DNA of 64,000 nt from Paenibacillus sp. PL91 (GTDB taxonomy: Bacteria; Bacillota; Bacilli; Paenibacillales; Paenibacillaceae). A program made the translations under genes and the position numbers. The notes under the pieces were generated by a model. That model ran no database searches and was not told the DNA's origin. It worked only from the letters and a program-made list of their open reading frames with translations. The stretch lies in assembly GCF_012935325.2 (NCBI RefSeq), contig NZ_JABBYG020000001.1, forward strand, positions 1 through 64,000, in the 5' to 3' direction. Shown here one piece after another: positions 60,191 through 64,000 of this stretch (within the stretch, counting starts at the first letter, position 1; every line of letters starts with the position of its first letter).

Positions 60191-61174
60191 ATGTACACTC
60201 AACCAACTGCTTTGCGGTCCGTATTAGATCACAACTATTTGCAATATTGTTTAAGCGAACAATATGATATTGGACAGTGGAGCGAATGCTTGTTTTGGCT
60301 GCGAGGATTAAACGATACCTATCGGGTTCGAACTTCGAAAGGGTACTATATTCTTCGCGTTTATCGCCATGAGATAAAAGAACAGGATGTTTCTTATGAG
60401 CTATCCTTGTTAAATCAACTAAAGGTGCTTTTGGGTTCCGAGCACACGAGTGTAGCAGAGCCGATTGCTAAAAAAGACAATCATTTTTATACCGTAATTG
60501 AAGCTGCGGAAGGAAAAAGGGTTGCTGTCCTTTTTCGGTTTATTCAAGGCAAGGAGAATGGGCTTCATGATGAGAAATCCTGCTATGCATTTGGTCAGTC
60601 TGCTGCTCAGCTGCATGAAGCTATGGATCAAGTGAATTTAGAGCAGCCCCGCTATGTTTTGGATTGCGACTTTCTCATTGATCAGCCATTGGAACGCATT
60701 GTGAACTACATTGGCGATAATCATGAGGCGGCATCCTTTCTACAACCATTCGCTCAAGCGTTGAAAGATCGTATCGTTGATGCAGCCAATCAAGGTCTGG
60801 ACTTTGGAATCTGTCACGGCGATATGCATGGGAATAATAACGCCATGGAACAATCCGGGCATTTTACCCATCTCGACTTTGAATGGTCCGCTAAGGGCTG
60901 GCGGGCTTATGATCTTGCTCAAGTCCGCGCGAGGAAACGGCAGCAAGAAGAGACAAAGGAACAGCTTTGGCATGCTCTAATGGCAGGATACCGTTCCATT
61001 CGAACGTTCTCGGAGCAGGATGAAAAGGCGATTGAGCTTTTTGTTATTGCTCGTAGATTTTGGGTGATGAGCCTGGATGTTGCTTTTATCCCTAGCGATA
61101 ATGGCGCTATTGATTATTCGGAAAACTGGCTTGATGGATTTATAGCCGAATTTCGTAAAACCAATATCGTGTAG
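60191..61174 (+). CDS. Phosphotransferase of the APH family
   Basis: A 327-residue APH-fold kinase. The N-lobe LNDTYRVRTSKGYYILRVYRHE (about 37-58) carries the probable ATP-binding Arg/Lys region. The catalytic loop is FGICHGDMHGNNNAMEQ (about 205-221), and the metal Asp is in THLDFEWSAKGWRAYDLAQVRARK (about 226-249). It resembles homoserine-kinase-like or spectinomycin-phosphotransferase-like proteins. ATG 60191 has AAGGGG 7 bases upstream; the longer frame from 60113 has none. Confidence 0.8.
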   Translation: MYTQPTALRSVLDHNYLQYCLSEQYDIGQWSECLFWLRGLNDTYRVRTSKGYYILRVYRHEIKEQDVSYELSLLNQLKVLLGSEHTSVAEPIAKKDNHFYTVIEAAEGKRVAVLFRFIQGKENGLHDEKSCYAFGQSAAQLHEAMDQVNLEQPRYVLDCDFLIDQPLERIVNYIGDNHEAASFLQPFAQALKDRIVDAANQGLDFGICHGDMHGNNNAMEQSGHFTHLDFEWSAKGWRAYDLAQVRARKRQQEETKEQLWHALMAGYRSIRTFSEQDEKAIELFVIARRFWVMSLDVAFIPSDNGAIDYSENWLDGFIAEFRKTNIV

Positions 61175-61240
61175 CGATGCACTCCGTTGGAACTTACTGC
61201 CTCTTTTACTCGTTATTATTGAAAGAAGGGGGCGGGTTTT

Positions 61241-61654
61241 TTGAGGTTAATGGTGATTATCGCAATCGTCACTTGTTTTGTAGCAACGGGATGTACAAAC
61301 GCCGAAAATAACATAACGTCAGCACAGGTAAAAGAGGTATTCAGTAAGCATGGCATTCTGCTCATAGAAGAAACGGAATCCAATCCAAATGCTGTCTTTT
61401 CACGAGCATATAATGGTGTTTTGCCTGAACGATTTATTTTTAATGGCCAGTTAATTAGCCTGTATGTCTATCGCTCCAGCAGAGAAGCTGAAAAAGGAAT
61501 AAAGGATTTTGAGAAAAAAACAGCAACAGCAGGTGTCGAAGCACACAACAGGTATCACATATCGAATATTGTTCTTTATGATGTTATCGATGTAGAATAT
61601 CCGGATAAGCGGGTGGTGACGGCAGTACAGGAATTAAAGTCTCTAAGCTCATAA
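61241..61654 (+). CDS. Small lipoprotein, unknown
   Basis: A 137-residue lipoprotein: MRLMVIIAIVTCFVATGCTN has a clean lipobox VATGC (Cys 18). The mature part is a small alpha/beta domain (VKEVFSKHGILLIEETESNPNAVFSRAYNGVLPERF) without a motif I can name. TTG 61241 follows AAGGGGGCGGG. It has its own terminator downstream. Confidence 0.75.
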   Translation: MRLMVIIAIVTCFVATGCTNAENNITSAQVKEVFSKHGILLIEETESNPNAVFSRAYNGVLPERFIFNGQLISLYVYRSSREAEKGIKDFEKKTATAGVEAHNRYHISNIVLYDVIDVEYPDKRVVTAVQELKSLSS

Positions 61655-61666
61655 GGAAATTAAAAT

Positions 61667-61702
61667 AAGCCGAAAAACGATTGCGCATCGTTTTTCGGCT
61701 TT
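61667..61702 (+). terminator. Terminator of the small lipoprotein gene
   Basis: AAGCCGAAAAACGAT and ATCGTTTTTCGGCTT around TGCGC. The arm ends in TT then AAAT, so the T-run is short. Confidence 0.7.
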
Positions 61703-61713
61703 AAATAAATGTA

Positions 61714-61743
61714 TTGACACTATTGTTTTTCAATTGGTATACT
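61714..61743 (+). promoter_or_regulatory. Sigma-A promoter of the SLH-like gene
   Basis: TTGACA (61714-61719), an 18-base spacer and TATACT (61738-61743), one of the strongest promoters in the window. Confidence 0.75.
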
Positions 61744-61759
61744 ATGGAACATTACATAT

Positions 61760-61780
61760 TTCCGATTAAAACTATCGGAA
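61760..61780. promoter_or_regulatory. Inverted repeat in the SLH-like gene leader
   Basis: TTCCGAT-N7-ATCGGAA is a perfect 7-base inverted repeat about 16 bases after the -10 and just before the Shine-Dalgarno. It could be an operator or a stabilising 5' hairpin. Confidence 0.45.
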
Positions 61781-61803
61781 TTAATTAACGGGAGGTAATG
61801 TTC

Positions 61804-63162
61804 ATGAGAAAAACGCAGTCATCGTACTCCAAATTGCTAGTAGCACTTCTCTTGTCCTTCTCTATCATCTTCACACAATCAACAGCTTTTGCCGCATCAC
61901 CTGATGCATCAGCAACACAGCAGGAGGATGGCGCAGCACAATATAAGCTGTTTTTGAAAGAAAAATTTGATGTCAGTCTCTCGGGCAAAGTGACCAAAGG
62001 CGACTTCATTGAGGCGGTAGCAGATATCCTCGGCTACAAGCCGTCGGGCAAAGAAGTAGCCTTCTCCGATGTAAAGCCAGACAGCGAATTGTATACGGCA
62101 GCTGCGGCTTTGTATGAGAAAGGGATTTTGTCAGGACCGGCCATTCAGGGCGAACAGGCGCTAACGAATGCCGTAGCGGTATCGATTGCGGTTAGAGCGG
62201 CAGATCTGAAAGAGCTTGCGTATACATACCCGGCTGCTAAAGTTAATAAAGCTTTGACGAAGCTGAACGTAAAAAGCAGCGCGCTTGGCACAAAAGGGGC
62301 TCAAGAGGCAGCTGCTGCCGTTGATACAGGCCTGCTGACAGCAGACTTGTATTCCAGCTTTAAGCCAAAAAATGCGGCTGGCGAGCAATTGATCAACACG
62401 CTGCTCGGCAAAGTATTGATTACAAAAGGACTTTACAAAAAATATATCGGATATGTTAACGATGGCGATATTTACGCGAAGCTGAACAATGCATACCATA
62501 CATCGGATATTATTGATGCTCCTAAGCTGCAGACGCTTGTAAATACGGCGCTGAGGCAGGATTTGATTACTGGCTACAACATCAAGGACTCGCGTTTCAA
62601 CGCTAATTTTGTGGATTCCTTGTCCCTCATTTACGGACATTCCGATTTCAATCATGCGATTCAGCTGATTGGCCTGCTTCGCAGTGAAGGTTTAAACGCA
62701 AAGGTGCAATTTGAGCCAAAAACATCTGCCTTTATCTTTTTAGCGGAGTGGGGCACGCCAGGACCAAATGTTGTTCAAATTGAAAATGGCAACTACATCT
62801 CTTACGCCAAAGAGTATGATCTTGCCTTTGAGTTCGCGAATGCGGCGGATAAAGCCGCTTTCCAGGATGTTATTTTAACGTATGCGAAAAAAGACAAGGC
62901 TGACCAAACGGGTTTGATCATTGAATCATGGTGGCAGCCGCTGTACTATTCACAAACGGAATTGAAGGACTATGAAGTGATTACAAACAACTTTATTTCG
63001 GACCCGGATAGCCCGTATACGGTAAATCCGTTCTCGCTTAACGAAGATTCCGCGAAGGTTATTGCAGGCTTGAAAGCCATTGATCCAAACGTGAATGTTA
63101 CGCCGATTCAATTCTGGGTAGATAAACCGTTTTACAGATATTTGCATGATGAGGCGGTTTAA
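61804..63162 (+). CDS. Secreted S-layer-homology-like protein with unknown C-terminal domain
   Basis: A 452-residue exported protein. The signal peptide is about residues 1-32 (LLVALLLSFSIIFTQSTAFAAS). Residues about 55-110 resemble an SLH domain (VTKGDFIEAVADILGYKPSGKEVAFSDVKPDSELYTAAAALYEKGILSG), and a degenerate second copy may follow to about 170. From about 210 to the end, a domain I cannot name contains YGHSDFNHAIQLIGLLRSEGLNAKVQFEPKTSAFIFLAEWG and IIESWWQPLYYSQTEL. ATG 61804 is 8 bases after GGAGG; ATG 61798 is too close. The strong promoter suggests abundant expression at the cell surface. Confidence 0.78.
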   Translation: MRKTQSSYSKLLVALLLSFSIIFTQSTAFAASPDASATQQEDGAAQYKLFLKEKFDVSLSGKVTKGDFIEAVADILGYKPSGKEVAFSDVKPDSELYTAAAALYEKGILSGPAIQGEQALTNAVAVSIAVRAADLKELAYTYPAAKVNKALTKLNVKSSALGTKGAQEAAAAVDTGLLTADLYSSFKPKNAAGEQLINTLLGKVLITKGLYKKYIGYVNDGDIYAKLNNAYHTSDIIDAPKLQTLVNTALRQDLITGYNIKDSRFNANFVDSLSLIYGHSDFNHAIQLIGLLRSEGLNAKVQFEPKTSAFIFLAEWGTPGPNVVQIENGNYISYAKEYDLAFEFANAADKAAFQDVILTYAKKDKADQTGLIIESWWQPLYYSQTELKDYEVITNNFISDPDSPYTVNPFSLNEDSAKVIAGLKAIDPNVNVTPIQFWVDKPFYRYLHDEAV

Positions 63163-63190
63163 TACTGCCTAATCGGAATAAAAGCAACAT

Positions 63191-63226
63191 TGCAGCCCTG
63201 ACCGTCATTGATGGTTGGGGCTGCTT
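63191..63226 (+). terminator. Terminator of the SLH-like gene
   Basis: GCAGCCC-TGACC and GGTTGGGGCTGC around GTCATTGAT, followed by TTT only. Confidence 0.6.
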
Positions 63227-63261
63227 TATGTTATCGTTCAAGGAAAAGGAGCTGCTAACCT

Positions 63262-63930
63262 ATGACTGCGATTGCAAAGGCGCTAGAAGCGCAATTTAGG
63301 GAGCATGCGAGCCCAGAAAAGGCAGATCCGATGGAGGCATATATGCGCGGCCAATTCGTATTTCTCGGTATTAAAACACCGGAGCGGACGCTGCTGCTGC
63401 GAGAGTTCTGGAAGCATAACGAAAAGCCGAAGGGCGAGGAGCTTCTGCAAACAGCGGAGCAGCTGTGGCTGCTGAATGAGCGTGAATTCCATTATGTCGC
63501 GATGGGGCTGCTTGAGAAATACAGCAAAGAGGCAGCGCCAGCGCATATCGATAGGCTGGAGCGTTGGGTGACGACCCACTCGTGGTGGGACACGGTTGAT
63601 TTCATAGCGGCGCATCTCGTTGGCTATCATCTGTCGAAGTATCCGGATTTAATAGCAGATTATGCAGAGCGCTGGATTATGTCGGACAACCTGTGGCTGC
63701 GCCGAACGGCGCTCTTGTTTCAGCTCAAATACAAGCATCATACCGATACGGAGCGGTTGTTTGACTACATACGCCGAACAAAGGATGAGAACGACTTTTT
63801 TATTCGCAAGGCGATTGGCTGGGTGCTGCGGGAGTATGCAAAAACCGATGCATCCATCGTGCATCGGTTCGTGAACGAAACGGCGCTCTCCCCGTTAAGC
63901 AGGAGGGAAGCGCTGAAGCATATGCGGTAG
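63262..63930 (+). CDS. DNA alkylation repair protein, AlkD type
   Basis: A 222-residue HEAT-repeat protein of the AlkC/AlkD family, which removes bulky or cationic alkylated bases. Typical pieces are YMRGQFVFLGIKTPERTLLLREF (about 28-50), WWDTVDFIAAHLVG (about 111-124, with the Trp and Asp of the AlkD active site), WIMSDNLWLRRTALLFQLKYK and DENDFFIRKAIGWVLREYAKTD. B. cereus AlkD is about 235 residues. Shine-Dalgarno AAGGAAAAGGAG lies upstream. Confidence 0.9.
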   Translation: MTAIAKALEAQFREHASPEKADPMEAYMRGQFVFLGIKTPERTLLLREFWKHNEKPKGEELLQTAEQLWLLNEREFHYVAMGLLEKYSKEAAPAHIDRLERWVTTHSWWDTVDFIAAHLVGYHLSKYPDLIADYAERWIMSDNLWLRRTALLFQLKYKHHTDTERLFDYIRRTKDENDFFIRKAIGWVLREYAKTDASIVHRFVNETALSPLSRREALKHMR

Positions 63931-64000
63931 CCTATTGCGGGTTGTGTTCCCCAAGCGGCTGCCTTGACGATGAGTAGTATAGCCAAGAGGCTGCTATGGC

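Overview
The window looks like chromosome of a Paenibacillus-type Bacillota. The signs are strong AGGAGG-type ribosome binding sites with frequent TTG and GTG starts, Bacillus-style operons (rhaEW/rhaB/rhaR, lutABC-lutR, queCDEF behind a preQ1 riboswitch, thiamine-precursor ABC genes behind a TPP riboswitch), lipoproteins, an S-layer-homology-like secreted protein and YesM/YesN-type two-component systems. I see no rRNA, tRNA, phage, IS element or CRISPR array. The genus is inferred from gene content and style, not from a marker gene.

Layout. 0.5-6.2 kb: a LacI-type repressor divergent from an L-fucose operon (isomerase, aldolase, FGGY kinase, mutarotase). 6.3-8.8 kb: a membrane protein, a GNAT acetyltransferase and an AraC regulator. 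8.9-26.2 kb: a carbohydrate island with a GH127-type beta-L-arabinofuranosidase, a lipoprotein, an AraC regulator, a sugar-phosphate-isomerase-like TIM barrel, a Gfo/Idh oxidoreductase, a YtfRT-YjfF-YtfQ-type sugar ABC transporter, a cache-domain histidine kinase with a YesN-type response regulator, an unusual membrane-anchored protein carrying two sugar-binding domains, and an AraM-type glycerol-1-phosphate dehydrogenase. 26.3-30.7 kb: TetR/VOC pair, aldo-keto reductase, Fe-alcohol dehydrogenase and an ArsR-type regulator with a large extra domain. 31.4-37.4 kb: the L-rhamnose operon (rhaEW, an ASRT-domain protein, rhamnose isomerase, rhamnulokinase, DeoR regulator). 37.7-41.5 kb: lutABC and its GntR regulator. 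42-45 kb: a J-like membrane protein, a rhamnogalacturonan acetylesterase-like enzyme and an unknown gene. 45.1-47.7 kb: queuosine precursor operon. 47.9-53.1 kb: a serine hydrolase and the thiamine-precursor salvage operon. 53.2-64 kb: mixed small genes (YpsA, ArsR-DUF2087, two APH-type kinases, a ZTP-riboswitch/DJ-1 gene, GNAT, MFS, NUDIX, lipoprotein, SLH-like protein, AlkD-like protein).

How the genes fit together. Fucose and rhamnose are each isomerised, phosphorylated and cleaved to DHAP plus L-lactaldehyde. RhaEW oxidises lactaldehyde to L-lactate, which the adjacent LutABC can turn into pyruvate. The 8.9-26 kb island would release a furanose-type sugar outside the cell, sense it through the binding-protein/kinase set and import it. 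The esterase at 43 kb and the deoxysugar operons together suggest growth on pectin or hemicellulose side chains.

Most notable: the two-headed binding protein, the ASRT protein inside the rhamnose operon, a ZTP riboswitch in front of a DJ-1/PfpI gene, a seven-codon leader ORF fused by ATGA to the ABC ATPase, three different intergenic palindromic repeat families, and an ArsR regulator with an unassigned ~200-residue domain.
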